Shown in pieces: positions 19,924 to 31,140 of a stretch of 64,000 nt of DNA (the first letter of the stretch is position 1; each line of letters starts with the position of its first letter). The translations under genes and the position numbers were made by a program. The stretch comes from Glaciihabitans sp. dw_435 (lineage in GTDB: Bacteria; Actinomycetota; Actinomycetes; Actinomycetales; Microbacteriaceae), in contig NZ_JAAVUZ010000004.1 in assembly GCF_018449675.1 (NCBI RefSeq), positions 1 to 64,000 of the forward strand, read 5' to 3'. The notes beneath the pieces were generated by a model. That model searched no databases. It was given only the letters and a program-made list of their open reading frames with translations, and had not been told where the DNA came from.

Positions 19924-20583
19924 CTAACGCAGGTAGGGGATGGCGAGCTTGTTGTCGAAGACCTTGCCGGCGTTCGCCTTGACCAGGCCCATGATGATCA
20001 CCACGAGGTGGGCTACACCCAGCGCCAGGTAGATCATGATCGGGATGAACGGGCTCTGCGTGCGGATCACGGTGGCAAGCAGAACCACCCACAGAATGAG
20101 CACGACCATGACGGTAATGACCGTCAGTCCCCAGTTGGCGGCGCGACGTCCGTTCTCGGCGGCAAGGCCGCCCTTCTTTTGCGACCCGGGGAAGGTCGCC
20201 GCCATCACGATGGCGCCCACGAGGAGTCCGATGAACGGGATCGGGAAGTACGAGATAAAGCCGAGGGCATAGCTCTGCGCGCCGGTCGGCACCGGGGGCG
20301 CGTACTGTCCGGGTGCGCCGTACTGCGGCGCCCCGTATTGCGGGGCTCCATACTGGCCGGGCGCCGGATATTGTCCCGGTGCGGGGTACTGGCCGGGTGG
20401 GGCGTACTGTCCGGGTGCGGGGTATTGGCCGGGCGCGGCCGGATCGCCGGTGGCAGAGGGCGATGCTGCCGGGTACGGCGGCTGCTCCGCGCCGGCTGGC
20501 GGCACCACGGGAGGAGCGACCGGAGGCGCAGAGACGGGGGCTGACGGGTCCGGCTGGACGGGGGTGGTTCCGTTATCGGTCAT
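19924..20583 (-). CDS. DUF4870-like membrane protein with Pro/Gly/Gln/Tyr-rich N-terminus
   Basis: 219 residues. The first 110 are low-complexity, with about eight PGQY/APQY units, probably disordered and cytoplasmic. The rest has three to four membrane segments (ALGFISYFPIPFIGLLVGAIV, TVITVMVVLILWVVLLATV, IMIYLALGVAHLVVIIMGLV) in the arrangement of DUF4870 proteins. Function unknown. ATG start. It converges with mnmA and is divergent from ligA with an 87-base gap. Confidence 0.8.
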   Translation of the reverse strand: MTDNGTTPVQPDPSAPVSAPPVAPPVVPPAGAEQPPYPAASPSATGDPAAPGQYPAPGQYAPPGQYPAPGQYPAPGQYGAPQYGAPQYGAPGQYAPPVPTGAQSYALGFISYFPIPFIGLLVGAIVMAATFPGSQKKGGLAAENGRRAANWGLTVITVMVVLILWVVLLATVIRTQSPFIPIMIYLALGVAHLVVIIMGLVKANAGKVFDNKLAIPYLR

Positions 20584-20601
20584 GACTGAGGCTAGCAGTG
20601 A

Positions 20602-22989
<2,388 letters not shown>

Positions 22990-23176
22990 CCACCGGGTCA
23001 ATCCCAGCACCCTGAGGTTTTGGGTCGGTATTCGGGGCACAAAACGCAGCGTTTTCTTAACGTGTTCTTTACTTAGTTTCCTGACATCGGGCGGTCGCCG
23101 CCCAATAGAGTTATGCTGCCGGCTTCGTACCGATGGGGGACCGCGTAGTCGGCAAAAACGAGGGGAATACCCGAAG
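22990..23176. other. Intergenic region with inverted repeats before the hydrolase gene
   Basis: AT-richer stretch. AAAACGC-A-GCGTTTT (23041-23055) is a perfect inverted repeat that could be an operator, and GGGCGG-tcg-CCGCCC forms a short hairpin near 23090-23104. TAGAGT (23106-23111) and TATGCT (23112-23117) are candidate -10 boxes for the downstream gene, giving a leader of about 60 bases with agggg near its end. No regulator can be named. Confidence 0.4.
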
Positions 23177-24607
23177 TTGCTGTTTGACGCCGCAGCATTT
23201 ATTACCTCGGTGGCGATGGGTCCAGTCGCCGAGGCCTTTGTGGTACCTGAAAACACTCATTCGACCGTCGCGACCTCCGCTCTGCTGCCGGGCCCGGCCT
23301 CAATCTTCGCCACGGGCGCGCTCGGTGGAGGGGGATCCGGAGGTACGGTCGCGACCTCCGTGACCGGAGCTCTGTCGCCGACCGTCAGCGGGGGTGTGCC
23401 CGCACAGGTCAGCAGCGCCGAACTCGTGCACCTGACCGGCATGCCGTTCTTGCAGCAGTTGTCATTGCTTCCGGCCGATTCCCTTGCGAGCTTCCTCGGA
23501 GCCCACCCGAAAACCGTCTCCACTCTGTTGGCCTCACCCCCGGTGCCGAGCGAAGTGTCGGGGTGGTGGAACACGCTCGACACCACCGCGCAGACGGCGG
23601 CCCTGACTTCCGCCCCACGGCTCGTTGGCAACCTCGATGGCATTCCCGCCTCCGCCCGCAATGCCGCGAACCGTGTCTGGCTGGACCAGTCGATGGATTC
23701 GCTGCAGGCGCGCATCGCTTCGGCCCCCGGCCGGGCGATCGTGGATGAGTCGGAGCGCCAGATTCACATGCTGGGCGAGGTCAAGAGCACGCTGAAGGAA
23801 GGATCGAAGTCGATCCCGCGCAGCCTGCTGTCCGTTGATCCGACCGGCGCAGGTCGGGCATCGGTCGTGCTCGGCGATCTGGCGACGGCCGATTACGTGA
23901 CGTACATGGTTCCGGGAATGTTCTTCACGGTCGACGGGCAGATTCACGACTGGACCGATGACGCCGAGCGGGTCTACAAGGAACAGGTCACCTGGCTCTC
24001 CCGAATTGCGAAGGATGACCCGTCCGAGGCGGGCAAGTCGGTGGCCGTCGTGTCGTGGATGGGGTACGAGACGCCGAACCTCACGAACGTGGGCGCACTC
24101 GACCTTGCCTACAAGGGGCGCGACGCCCTGGCAGATGCGATCGAGGGACTGCAGTCGGTGCGCAGCGCGAATGAGCCCTACGTCACGATCATCGCGCACT
24201 CCTACGGATCGACGGCGGCGCTGATGGCACTGACGGAATACGACTTCGACGTCGATGCGCTTGTGGTGGTGGGCTCGCCCGGAAGCGCCGCGCAGTCGGT
24301 GGATGAGCTGAACGTGCGCAATCGCAATATGTACGTCGGTGCCGCCGCGTGGGACCCGGTGCCGAACAGCTCCTTCTTTGGCAGCGAGCCGAGTGCGCCG
24401 GAGTACGGTGCGAAGAAGCTGGATGTCTCCGGCGCCGTCGACCCCATTACCGGCGCATCTCTGTCCGAATCGTTTGGGCACAACGGCTACTTCGACAAGG
24501 GGTCGTCGTCCGTGCGCAATATGGCCCTGATCGGCATCGACCAGGACGGCCTCGTGATGACGGGCTCCGCATCCGACTCGTCGATCACCCTCGCGGACGC
24601 GAAATAA
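23177..24607 (+). CDS. DUF1023-like alpha/beta hydrolase
   Basis: 476 residues with an alpha/beta-hydrolase fold in its second half: nucleophile elbow in TIIAHSYGSTAALMAL (Ser near residue 340), WMGYETPNL and a C-terminal SFGHNGYFD histidine, the arrangement of actinobacterial DUF1023 proteins. The N-terminal third is Ala/Thr/Pro-rich with one hydrophobic stretch (AAFITSVAMGPVAEAFVV) that is too weak to call a signal peptide. Substrate unknown; esterase or amidase activity is inferred from the fold. TTG start with agggg upstream; an upstream in-frame stop rules out a longer form. Confidence 0.82.
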   Translation: MLFDAAAFITSVAMGPVAEAFVVPENTHSTVATSALLPGPASIFATGALGGGGSGGTVATSVTGALSPTVSGGVPAQVSSAELVHLTGMPFLQQLSLLPADSLASFLGAHPKTVSTLLASPPVPSEVSGWWNTLDTTAQTAALTSAPRLVGNLDGIPASARNAANRVWLDQSMDSLQARIASAPGRAIVDESERQIHMLGEVKSTLKEGSKSIPRSLLSVDPTGAGRASVVLGDLATADYVTYMVPGMFFTVDGQIHDWTDDAERVYKEQVTWLSRIAKDDPSEAGKSVAVVSWMGYETPNLTNVGALDLAYKGRDALADAIEGLQSVRSANEPYVTIIAHSYGSTAALMALTEYDFDVDALVVVGSPGSAAQSVDELNVRNRNMYVGAAAWDPVPNSSFFGSEPSAPEYGAKKLDVSGAVDPITGASLSESFGHNGYFDKGSSSVRNMALIGIDQDGLVMTGSASDSSITLADAK

Positions 24608-24653
24608 CTGGGTAGCCCCGCCACCGTCCCGGTACCAGGCGCAATTGCAAGCG

Positions 24654-24773
24654 TCAGACGTCCGTCGGCTCCGGAAATACATCCGGGCCGGGCGTTGGAG
24701 GCGTTGGAGCATCCGGCGGCAGCGGGGGAGCGGTAGGCGGTTCTGTCGGCTGGGGTGTGGTGGGATCGCTCAT
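24654..24773 (-). CDS. Small proline-rich protein, 39 aa
   Basis: Short frame MSDPTTPQPTEPPTAPPLPP... ending PDVFPEPTDV: about 40% proline, acidic, no hydrophobic segment, probably disordered. The ATG at 24773 lies seven bases after TAGGGT on the minus strand, the same leaderless arrangement as several well-established genes here, which is the main reason to believe it. A longer in-frame start at 24854 would add residues of unlike composition and lie upstream of that promoter. Function unknown. Confidence 0.6.
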   Translation of the reverse strand: MSDPTTPQPTEPPTAPPLPPDAPTPPTPGPDVFPEPTDV

Positions 24774-24780
24774 GCGATCG

Positions 24781-24786
24781 ACCCTA
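24781..24786 (-). promoter_or_regulatory. Putative -10 box of the 39-aa proline-rich ORF
   Basis: TAGGGT on the minus strand, seven bases upstream of the ATG at 24773. Confidence 0.45.
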
Positions 24787-25190
24787 GGCCGGAAGACGCG
24801 GCCCGATCTAGCCCCGGGCCAGCAGAAGAGGAGCGAGGCACGATGGAGATTCATCCCGGGAGTTAGTCGTCATCCCGGAACGAATCCACATCCGTGCAAC
24901 CGGAGCCTCGTCAAGAACGAGGTTCGGAATCCTCACGAGCACCCTCGGCCATCGAAGGCCCAAAAGTGCACTAATCAAGAATCGCCCTTCGTTAAGGGCA
25001 AAACAACGGTGGATCCACACGAATCTCGTCGCAAAACGACGCTTTCAGTTGTGGGATCGTCCGAGCACAAATCTGTCTGCCCCGCGAACGAGGCACGAGT
25101 TTGCTGCTCGGGAGCCCGGTGTCGCCGCACCGAATAGACTTGACCGGTATCCCGCAGCCTTCACTGGCGCCAACGAATGCACGGAGTCGC
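24787..25190. other. 404-bp stretch without a convincing gene; series of hairpins before gatC
   Basis: AT-richer than its surroundings, with no frame that looks coding. It holds four consecutive potential hairpins: 24900-24911/24917-24927 (11 pairs with one bulge), 24947-24950/24957-24960, 24984-24989/24994-24999 (GCCCTT-cgtt-AAGGGC followed by AAAA) and 25027-25031/25037-25041. The palindrome GTGGATCCAC lies at 25009-25018. TAGACT at 25135-25140 is a candidate -10 box for gatC. A small RNA or structured leader is possible but unproven. Confidence 0.45.
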
Positions 25191-25490
25191 ATGTCTGAAA
25201 TTACGACCGATGTCGTCGCGCACCTCGCGAATCTTTCGCGAATTGCCCTGACGCCGGAAGAGATCGAGACCCTCGCGGGGGAGCTCGGCGCCATTGTCGA
25301 TAACGTCGCCAAGGTCAACGAGGTCGCCACGGCCGACGTGCCCGCGACGAGTCATCCTGTAGCCCTGTCCAATGTGTTCCGACCGGATGTCCCGGGCGAG
25401 ACTCTCACACCGGAGCAGGCTCTCTCGGGCGCGCCCGATCACGACGGCACCCGCTTCAAGGTGAGCGCAATCCTGGGAGAAGAACAGTGA
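25191..25490 (+). CDS. gatC: Asp-tRNA(Asn)/Glu-tRNA(Gln) amidotransferase subunit C
   Basis: Small subunit of the GatCAB complex that converts Glu-tRNA(Gln) or Asp-tRNA(Asn) to the amide. 99 residues. [20 protein letters not shown] and the C-terminal [20 protein letters not shown] are typical. The ATG at 25191 gives the normal family length. Its stop overlaps the gatA GTG (GTGA), so C, A and B are translated as a coupled series. Confidence 0.95.
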   Translation: MSEITTDVVAHLANLSRIALTPEEIETLAGELGAIVDNVAKVNEVATADVPATSHPVALSNVFRPDVPGETLTPEQALSGAPDHDGTRFKVSAILGEEQ

Positions 25491-27025
25491 GTTTGATCAA
25501 GCTTTCCGCCGCAGAGCTGAGCGAGAAGCTCGCGAGCGGCGAGGTGTCCTCTGTCGAGGTCACCAAGGCGCACCTCGACCGCATCGCGGCTGTCGACGGT
25601 GACATCCACGCGTTCCTGCACATCAACGCCAAGGCGCTGGAAACCGCGGCAGAGGTCGACGCGAAGCGCGCCGCCGGCGAGACGCTCGGCGAGCTGGCCG
25701 GCGTCCCGATCGCCATTAAGGACGTGCTCGCCACGCTCGAGATGCCGTCGACCGCGGGCAGCAAGATTCTTGAGGGCTGGATTCCTCCGTACGACGCGAC
25801 GGTCGTTGCCCGCCTGCGCGCGGCGAACCTCATTCCCCTCGGCAAGACCAACATGGACGAGTTCGCTATGGGGTCCTCCACCGAGCACTCCGCCTACGGA
25901 CCGACCCACAACCCGTGGGACCTCGACCGTATCCCGGGTGGATCCGGTGGTGGCTCCGCCGCGGCCGTCGCCGCCTTTGAGGCGCCCATCGCGCTCGGTT
26001 CGGACACCGGCGGCTCGATCCGTCAGCCCGCCGCCGTTACCGGTTCGGTTGGCGTCAAGCCCACCTACGGCTCGGTCTCGCGGTACGGCGCGATCGCGCT
26101 GGCGAGCTCGCTTGACCAGGTCGGCCCGGTCTCGCGCACGGTTCTCGACTCCGCTCTCGTGCACGACATTATCGGCGGTCATGACCCGCGCGACTCGACC
26201 TCGCTCAAGGACGCGTGGCCGTCGTTCGCCGCGGCCGCTCGAGCCGGCGCGAAGGCAGAGTCGCTCAAGGGCCTGCGCATTGGTGTCGTCAAGGAACTGG
26301 ATGCCCCGGGCTTCCAGTCCGGCGTCACGCAGCGGTTCCACGAGGCCCTCGATCTTCTCGCCGCCAACGGTGCCGAAATTATCGAGGTCAGCGCTCCGAA
26401 CTTCGAGTACGCGGTCGCCGCCTACTACCTGATTCTTCCTGCCGAGGCATCCAGCAACCTCGCCAAGTTCGACTCCGTTCGCTTCGGACTCCGCGTCAAC
26501 CCGCCGGGTGGTGGCACCGTCGAAGACGTGATGGCCGCGACGCGTGGTGTGGGGTTCGGGCCCGAGGTCAAGCGCCGCATCATCCTCGGTACCTACGCGC
26601 TGAGCGCCGGGTACTACGACGAGTACTACGGCAGCGCACAGAAGGTACGCACGCTCATCCAGCGCGACTTCAACGCCGCGTTCTCGCAGGTCGACGTTCT
26701 GGTGAGCCCCGCGGCTCCGACCACGGCGTTCAAGTTGGGTGAAAAGCTCAACGACCCGCTGGCGATGTACATCAACGACATCACCACGATCCCGGCGAAC
26801 CTTGCCGGCGTGCCCGGTATGGGGCTGCCGATCGGACTCGCCCCGGAGGACGGCCTGCCCGTCGGAATCCAGATCATGGCACCCCAGCGCGCCGATGACC
26901 GCTTGTACACGCTGGGCGCGACGCTCGAGCGCCTGCTCGAGGAGAAGTGGGGTCACACCCTGCTCAGCCAGGCACCGGACCTCGCCCCCGGCGAAATGTT
27001 TGCAGCAACAGAGGGAGCCGTCTGA
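25487..27025 (+). CDS. gatA: Glutamyl-tRNA(Gln) amidotransferase subunit A
   Basis: Amidase subunit that releases ammonia from glutamine for GatB. 512 residues. Amidase signature in [21 protein letters not shown] and [18 protein letters not shown], giving the Ser-cisSer-Lys triad (Lys in [11 protein letters not shown]). GTG start overlapping gatC, and the stop overlaps the gatB ATG (TGATG). All expected motifs are intact. Confidence 0.97.
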   Translation: MSLIKLSAAELSEKLASGEVSSVEVTKAHLDRIAAVDGDIHAFLHINAKALETAAEVDAKRAAGETLGELAGVPIAIKDVLATLEMPSTAGSKILEGWIPPYDATVVARLRAANLIPLGKTNMDEFAMGSSTEHSAYGPTHNPWDLDRIPGGSGGGSAAAVAAFEAPIALGSDTGGSIRQPAAVTGSVGVKPTYGSVSRYGAIALASSLDQVGPVSRTVLDSALVHDIIGGHDPRDSTSLKDAWPSFAAAARAGAKAESLKGLRIGVVKELDAPGFQSGVTQRFHEALDLLAANGAEIIEVSAPNFEYAVAAYYLILPAEASSNLAKFDSVRFGLRVNPPGGGTVEDVMAATRGVGFGPEVKRRIILGTYALSAGYYDEYYGSAQKVRTLIQRDFNAAFSQVDVLVSPAAPTTAFKLGEKLNDPLAMYINDITTIPANLAGVPGMGLPIGLAPEDGLPVGIQIMAPQRADDRLYTLGATLERLLEEKWGHTLLSQAPDLAPGEMFAATEGAV

Positions 27026-28581
27026 TGGCTAAAGCAGAACTGATGGACTACGACAAGGCCCTCGAACTGTTCGAGCCGGTGCTCGGCTTCGAGGTGCACG
27101 TCGAACTCAACACCAAGACGAAGATGTTCTCCGACGCGCCGAACCCCGCCGCCGGCGGCGTGGACCAGGGCGCCCCGAACACGATGACGACGCCCGTCGA
27201 CCTCGGTCTCCCGGGCTCGCTGCCCGTCGTCAACGAAGAGGCGATCAAGTACTCGATCAGCCTGGGCCTCGCGCTCGGCTGCTCGATCGCCGAGTCGAGC
27301 CGCTTCGCCCGCAAGAACTACTTCTACCCCGACACCCCGAAGAACTACCAGATCAGCCAATTCGATGAGCCGATCGCCTACGAGGGCAACGTCGAGGTCG
27401 AACTCGCGGACGGACGCAAGTTCCAGATCCCGATCGAACGTGCCCACATGGAAGAAGACGCCGGCAAGCTCACCCACGTGGGTGGTGCGACCGGTCGTAT
27501 TCAGGGTGCCGACTACTCTCTTGTCGACTACAACCGCGCGGGCGTGCCGCTCGTCGAGATCGTCACCCACATGATCATTGGTGCGGATCGGGATGCCCCG
27601 GAGCTGGCCAAGGCCTACGTGTCGGCCATCCGTGACATTGTCGTGTCGCTGGGAATTTCCGAGGCAAAGATGGAGCGGGGCAACCTGCGCTGCGACGCCA
27701 ACATCTCGCTGCGGTCACGCGCCGACGTCGCCGCCTCGATCGCCGCGGGCGAGCCCATGCCGCTGGGTACCCGCACTGAGACGAAGAACGTCAACTCGCT
27801 GCGCAGCGTGGAGCGGGCCATTCGCTACGAGATCCAGCGCCAGGCCGCGATCCTCGCGAAGGGTGGAACTATCCTGCAGGAGACCCGCCACTGGCATGAA
27901 GATACCGGCGTGACATCCGCTGGACGTCCCAAGAGCGACGCCGACGACTACCGTTACTTCCCGGAGCCCGACCTGCTGCCGGTCGTTCCCGGGGCAGAGC
28001 TGATCGAGAAGTTGCGTCTCGCCCTGCCGGAGCAGCCCGCCGTGCGTCGACGTCGCCTGCAGGCAGCGTGGAGCTTCACCGACCTCGAGTTCCAGGACGT
28101 CCGTAACTCGGGCCTTCTGGTCGAGATCGAGGAGACCGTCGCTGAGGGTGCATCCGCCCAGTCCGCCCGCAAGTGGTGGACCGGCGAGATCGCCCGTCTT
28201 GCCAACATCGCCGGGGCGGACCCCGCATCGCTGATCTCGCCGTTGCACGTCTCCGAACTGATCGCGCTCATCGAGGCCGGTGACCTCACCGACCGCCTGG
28301 CTCGCCAGGTGCTCGAGGGCGTCATCGCGGGCGAAGGCGCGCCGCACGAGGTCGTCGAGTCACGTGGACTCAAGGTCGTCTCCGACGACGGTGCGCTGAT
28401 CGCCGCCATCGACGAGGCACTCGCGGCCCAGCCCGACGTTCTCGAGAAGATTCGCGACGGCAAGGTTCAGGCCGCCGGCGCCGTCATCGGGGCAGTGATG
28501 AAGGCCATGAAGGGCTCAGCGGATGCCGCGCGCGTCCGTGAACTCGTACTCGAGCGGGCAACCGCAACCGTCGCCGAGTAG
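27025..28581 (+). CDS. gatB: Asp/Glu-tRNA amidotransferase subunit B
   Basis: tRNA-binding and kinase/transamidation subunit of GatCAB. 518 residues. The N-terminal catalytic cradle ([65 protein letters not shown]) is followed by the C-terminal YqeY-like helical domain ([13 protein letters not shown] ... [17 protein letters not shown]). ATG with gagggag upstream, overlapping the gatA stop. Confidence 0.97.
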   Translation: MAKAELMDYDKALELFEPVLGFEVHVELNTKTKMFSDAPNPAAGGVDQGAPNTMTTPVDLGLPGSLPVVNEEAIKYSISLGLALGCSIAESSRFARKNYFYPDTPKNYQISQFDEPIAYEGNVEVELADGRKFQIPIERAHMEEDAGKLTHVGGATGRIQGADYSLVDYNRAGVPLVEIVTHMIIGADRDAPELAKAYVSAIRDIVVSLGISEAKMERGNLRCDANISLRSRADVAASIAAGEPMPLGTRTETKNVNSLRSVERAIRYEIQRQAAILAKGGTILQETRHWHEDTGVTSAGRPKSDADDYRYFPEPDLLPVVPGAELIEKLRLALPEQPAVRRRRLQAAWSFTDLEFQDVRNSGLLVEIEETVAEGASAQSARKWWTGEIARLANIAGADPASLISPLHVSELIALIEAGDLTDRLARQVLEGVIAGEGAPHEVVESRGLKVVSDDGALIAAIDEALAAQPDVLEKIRDGKVQAAGAVIGAVMKAMKGSADAARVRELVLERATATVAE

Positions 28582-28944
28582 CTCATGCTCCTGATCGAGG
28601 TGGTGCGACGCTGGGGACTCGTTGTCCTCGGCGTCGCGCTGCTCGCAGTGGGGATCATCCTGCTCGTGGTCGGCCTCCCGAACCTCTTCGTTGAGCCCAT
28701 GTTTGGATGGACGAACTACACACCCCCGCGCCAGTACAACCCCGCAGAGGTTCCGCAACTCGCGGTTGCCTGGATGCTCACCAGTGTCGGCGCCCTCACC
28801 GTTGCGGCCTGGCTGTACGTCACGCAGCGGGCGCGGCGCACGGGATCAGTTGGCGTATAGCTCATGCTCCTGATCGATGTGGTGCGGCGCTGGGGACTCG
28901 GTATCCTCGGCGTCGCGCTGCTCATCGTCGGGATCATCCTGCTC
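28579..28944 (+). repeat. Tandem direct repeat spanning two small membrane-protein starts
   Basis: Bases 28579-28665 and 28858-28944 are direct repeats, identical at about 79 of 87 positions by eye, offset by 279 bases (93 codons). Each begins with the stop codon of the preceding gene (TAG CTC ATG). This shows a gene-sized tandem duplication behind gatB. Confidence 0.8.
28585..28860 (+). CDS. Small two-TM membrane protein, copy 1 of tandem duplication
   Basis: 91 residues: MLLIEVVRRWGLVVLGVALL... forms a first membrane helix, a short loop rich in aromatic residues (GWTNYTPPRQYNPAEVPQ) follows, then a second helix (LAVAWMLTSVGALTVAAWLYV) and a basic tail. It starts three bases after the gatB stop. 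Unknown function, duplicated by the next gene. Confidence 0.75.
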   Translation: MLLIEVVRRWGLVVLGVALLAVGIILLVVGLPNLFVEPMFGWTNYTPPRQYNPAEVPQLAVAWMLTSVGALTVAAWLYVTQRARRTGSVGV

Positions 28945-29160
28945 ATCCGCGGCTACACAGCACCGTCCGGTTGGACCGCGTACGCGCCACTCTCGGGGGA
29001 GACCTACTCGCCGCCGCAGCAGGGCATCACTACCGGCTGGATTCTCACGGGTGTGGGCGTCGTCATCACTGCGGCATGGGGCATCCTCTCGGTCAGCGCA
29101 GTGCGAAAGCGACCGTCGGCCGATGACGGCAAGGACGATGCCGGATCACTTCCCGATTAG
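28864..29160 (+). CDS. Small two-TM membrane protein, copy 2 of tandem duplication
   Basis: 98 residues, starting MLLIDVVRRWGLGILGVALL, nearly identical over the first helix to the preceding protein. The loop and tail are diverged (APLSGETYSPPQQGITTG). Again the ATG lies three bases after the upstream stop (TAG CTC ATG). Function unknown; it is probably cotranscribed with gatCAB. Confidence 0.75.
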   Translation: MLLIDVVRRWGLGILGVALLIVGIILLIRGYTAPSGWTAYAPLSGETYSPPQQGITTGWILTGVGVVITAAWGILSVSAVRKRPSADDGKDDAGSLPD

Positions 29161-29203
29161 CAACCTCCCGGCGTGACTTTTTCTGACCAATAAGGTTTAG
29201 ACC

Positions 29204-30319
29204 ATGTCTATGCCTCCACCCTCGCCCCGACCGTCACTGCGGGAGCTCTTCACCGATCGCCTCGGCGTTCTCGGAATTCGCAGCGGTCAGATCATCGTCG
29301 TGTTGATCCTCGCCGCCATCGCGATCTTCGCACTCGTTCAGCTGAAGCTCGTTGTTATCCCCGTGCTCATCGCGCTCATTCTTGCCTCGGCGTTCAGCCC
29401 CGTCATCAAGTTCCTCCGACGGCACGGCTTCGCCGCGATCTGGGCGACCTGGGTCACCCTTCTCGTGAGCCTCGCGGTGTTCGGTGGCCTCATCACCCTC
29501 ATCGTCTTCGCCGTCCGCGACCAGTGGGATGACCTCGCGAGCTCGGCGTCCGATGGCATCGACCAGCTCGTCGAGTTTGCGAAGAACGGTCCGTTCTCGA
29601 TTGACCAGACACAGATCGACTCGCTGCGTGACACCGTCGTGGGCTTCCTCACCAGCAGCCAGTTCGGGTCGGGCGCCATCGCCGGAGTCTCCGTCGTCGG
29701 CGAACTCGCCACGAGCGTCGCGTTGCTCGTCGTGATCCTGTTCTTCTTCCTCAAGGACGGCGACCGCATCTGGGCGTTCTTCCTCCGTCCCTTCCACGCC
29801 GTCCACCACGCCCGCGGAGAACGCATCGGTCACACCGCGGTGCGCACGCTGGGTGGCTACGTTCGCGGAACGGCGACGGTGGCGCTGGTGGATGCCGCGG
29901 CAATCGGCATCGGCATCGCAATCATCGGCGTCCCGCTCGCACTTCCGCTGGCGGTCATCGTGTTCGTTTCGGCATTCATCCCGTTGATCGGTGCGACGGT
30001 TGCGGGGATTCTCGCGGCGCTCGTGGCCCTCGTGGCCAACGGACCGGTCTCGGCCCTCATCGTCGTGATCATCGTGATCGCGGTGAACCAGTTGGAGGGC
30101 AACTTCCTGCAGCCGGTCGTCATGGCGCAGTCGCTCAAGCTCCACCCGCTCGTAGTCCTGCTGGCGTTGACAGCCGGAACCATCCTCGGCGGCATCATCG
30201 GTGCCGTGTTGTCGGTTCCGATTGCGGCGGTCGCGTGGGCAATCATCAAGATCTGGAACCACCCGGAAGAGATTCCGGCGAAGAAAGCTAAGAAGCTGAA
30301 GCCCGCTCCGAGCGCATGA
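29204..30319 (+). CDS. AI-2E family transporter
   Basis: 371-residue polytopic membrane protein of the AI-2E/PerM-like family. Hydrophobic pairs at the N-terminus (IIVVLILAAIAIFALVQLKL, VLIALILASAFSPVIKFL), a soluble middle (residues about 100-150), then SVALLVVILFFFLKDGDRIW and the characteristic GYVRGTATVALVDAAAIGIG, FIPLIGATVAGILAALV and FLQPVVMAQSLKLHPLVVL. Complete, with a Lys-rich C-terminus. Substrate unknown. A paralogue is cut by the left edge of the window. Confidence 0.9.
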   Translation: MSMPPPSPRPSLRELFTDRLGVLGIRSGQIIVVLILAAIAIFALVQLKLVVIPVLIALILASAFSPVIKFLRRHGFAAIWATWVTLLVSLAVFGGLITLIVFAVRDQWDDLASSASDGIDQLVEFAKNGPFSIDQTQIDSLRDTVVGFLTSSQFGSGAIAGVSVVGELATSVALLVVILFFFLKDGDRIWAFFLRPFHAVHHARGERIGHTAVRTLGGYVRGTATVALVDAAAIGIGIAIIGVPLALPLAVIVFVSAFIPLIGATVAGILAALVALVANGPVSALIVVIIVIAVNQLEGNFLQPVVMAQSLKLHPLVVLLALTAGTILGGIIGAVLSVPIAAVAWAIIKIWNHPEEIPAKKAKKLKPAPSA

Positions 30320-30324
30320 CCGCG

Positions 30325-30353
30325 TCCGCGGCGCCGCACTCGGGCGCCGCGGA
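30325..30353 (+). terminator. Possible terminator hairpin after the AI-2E gene
   Basis: Perfect 11-bp inverted repeat TCCGCGGCGCC / GGCGCCGCGGA (30325-30335 and 30343-30353, loop gcactcg) six bases after the stop. There is no T tract afterwards, so its activity is uncertain. Confidence 0.45.
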
Positions 30354-30405
30354 ATTCCAGCGGGTCCTTCCACGTTAGGGAGGATGACAGGAAGAAATTA
30401 GCGAC

Positions 30406-31092
30406 ATGAGCGTTCTGCGGTGGTTGTTCGAGGCGCAATTGGTGATCGGCGATCAGCACGTGCTGTGGCGCGAAATCATCGGCAACGTGTTCGGTCTGCT
30501 CAGCGCCCTCGGCGGGATGCGTCGCAAGGTGTGGGCCTGGCCCGTCGGAATCATCGGCAACGTTCTGCTCTTCACCGTGTTCCTTGGCGCTGTCTTCGGC
30601 ACCCCGAACCCGGTCAACCTGCTCGGCCAGGCGGGCCGTCAGATCATGTTCATCGTCGTATCGATCTATGGCTGGTACGCGTGGAAGCGCAGCAGCACCG
30701 GCGGGGGAGCGGCGGTCGTGCCCGTATGGGCGGGCCTGCGCACCCGAATTATCCTGATCATCGCGCTGGTGGGCGGCACAGCGATCCTGACCCCGATCTT
30801 CCGCGCTCTCGGCTCCTATGAGCCGGTATGGTCCGACGCCTGGGTCTTCGTCGGATCACTCCTGGCTACCTACGGCATGGCAAAGGGCTGGGTCGAGTTC
30901 TGGTTGATCTGGGTTGCGGTGGACGTCGTCGGAGTGCCATTGCTGCTCAGCGCCGGGTACTACGCGTCGGCATTCATGTACGTGTTCTACGGGGTATTCA
31001 CGCTCGTCGGGTTCTTCGTATGGGCGCGGGCGCGGCGGCTCGCGAAGCCGGCCGTCGCGGTGCTGTTCCCCGATCCGACGCTTCAGAACTAA
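30406..31092 (+). CDS. pnuC: Nicotinamide riboside transporter PnuC
   Basis: Membrane facilitator for nicotinamide riboside uptake in NAD salvage. 228 residues with about seven hydrophobic helices and the Trp-rich motifs of the family (KVWAWPVGIIGNVLLFTVF, FIVVSIYGWYAWKR, WVEFWLIWVAVDVVGVPLLL, YASAFMYVFYGVFTLVGF). ATG with aggaag upstream. No NAD-salvage kinase or regulator gene adjoins it, and no riboswitch is evident in the 86 bases upstream. Confidence 0.92.
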   Translation: MSVLRWLFEAQLVIGDQHVLWREIIGNVFGLLSALGGMRRKVWAWPVGIIGNVLLFTVFLGAVFGTPNPVNLLGQAGRQIMFIVVSIYGWYAWKRSSTGGGAAVVPVWAGLRTRIILIIALVGGTAILTPIFRALGSYEPVWSDAWVFVGSLLATYGMAKGWVEFWLIWVAVDVVGVPLLLSAGYYASAFMYVFYGVFTLVGFFVWARARRLAKPAVAVLFPDPTLQN

Positions 31093-31128
31093 TCCGACGG
31101 ACCCGTCGCTCGCGACCGGCGGCGATGG

Positions 31129-31134
31129 TAGCGT
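31129..31134 (+). promoter_or_regulatory. Putative -10 box of leaderless DinB-fold gene
   Basis: TAGCGT followed by six bases (ccgtgc) and the ATG at 31141, with no Shine-Dalgarno. Confidence 0.5.
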
Positions 31135-31140
31135 CCGTGC

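Noticed and set aside
24917-24942. tRNA-like T-arm GAGG-TTCGGAAT-CCTC followed by acgagcacc
   Set aside because: The loop has eight bases instead of seven, and no matching acceptor, D or anticodon arms are found upstream. It also competes with the hairpin 24900-24927. Probably chance, at best a tRNA fragment.
30320-30405. Possible riboswitch upstream of pnuC
   Set aside because: The interval is only 86 bases and holds a GC-rich terminator-like hairpin from the preceding gene. No aptamer-like structure could be built.
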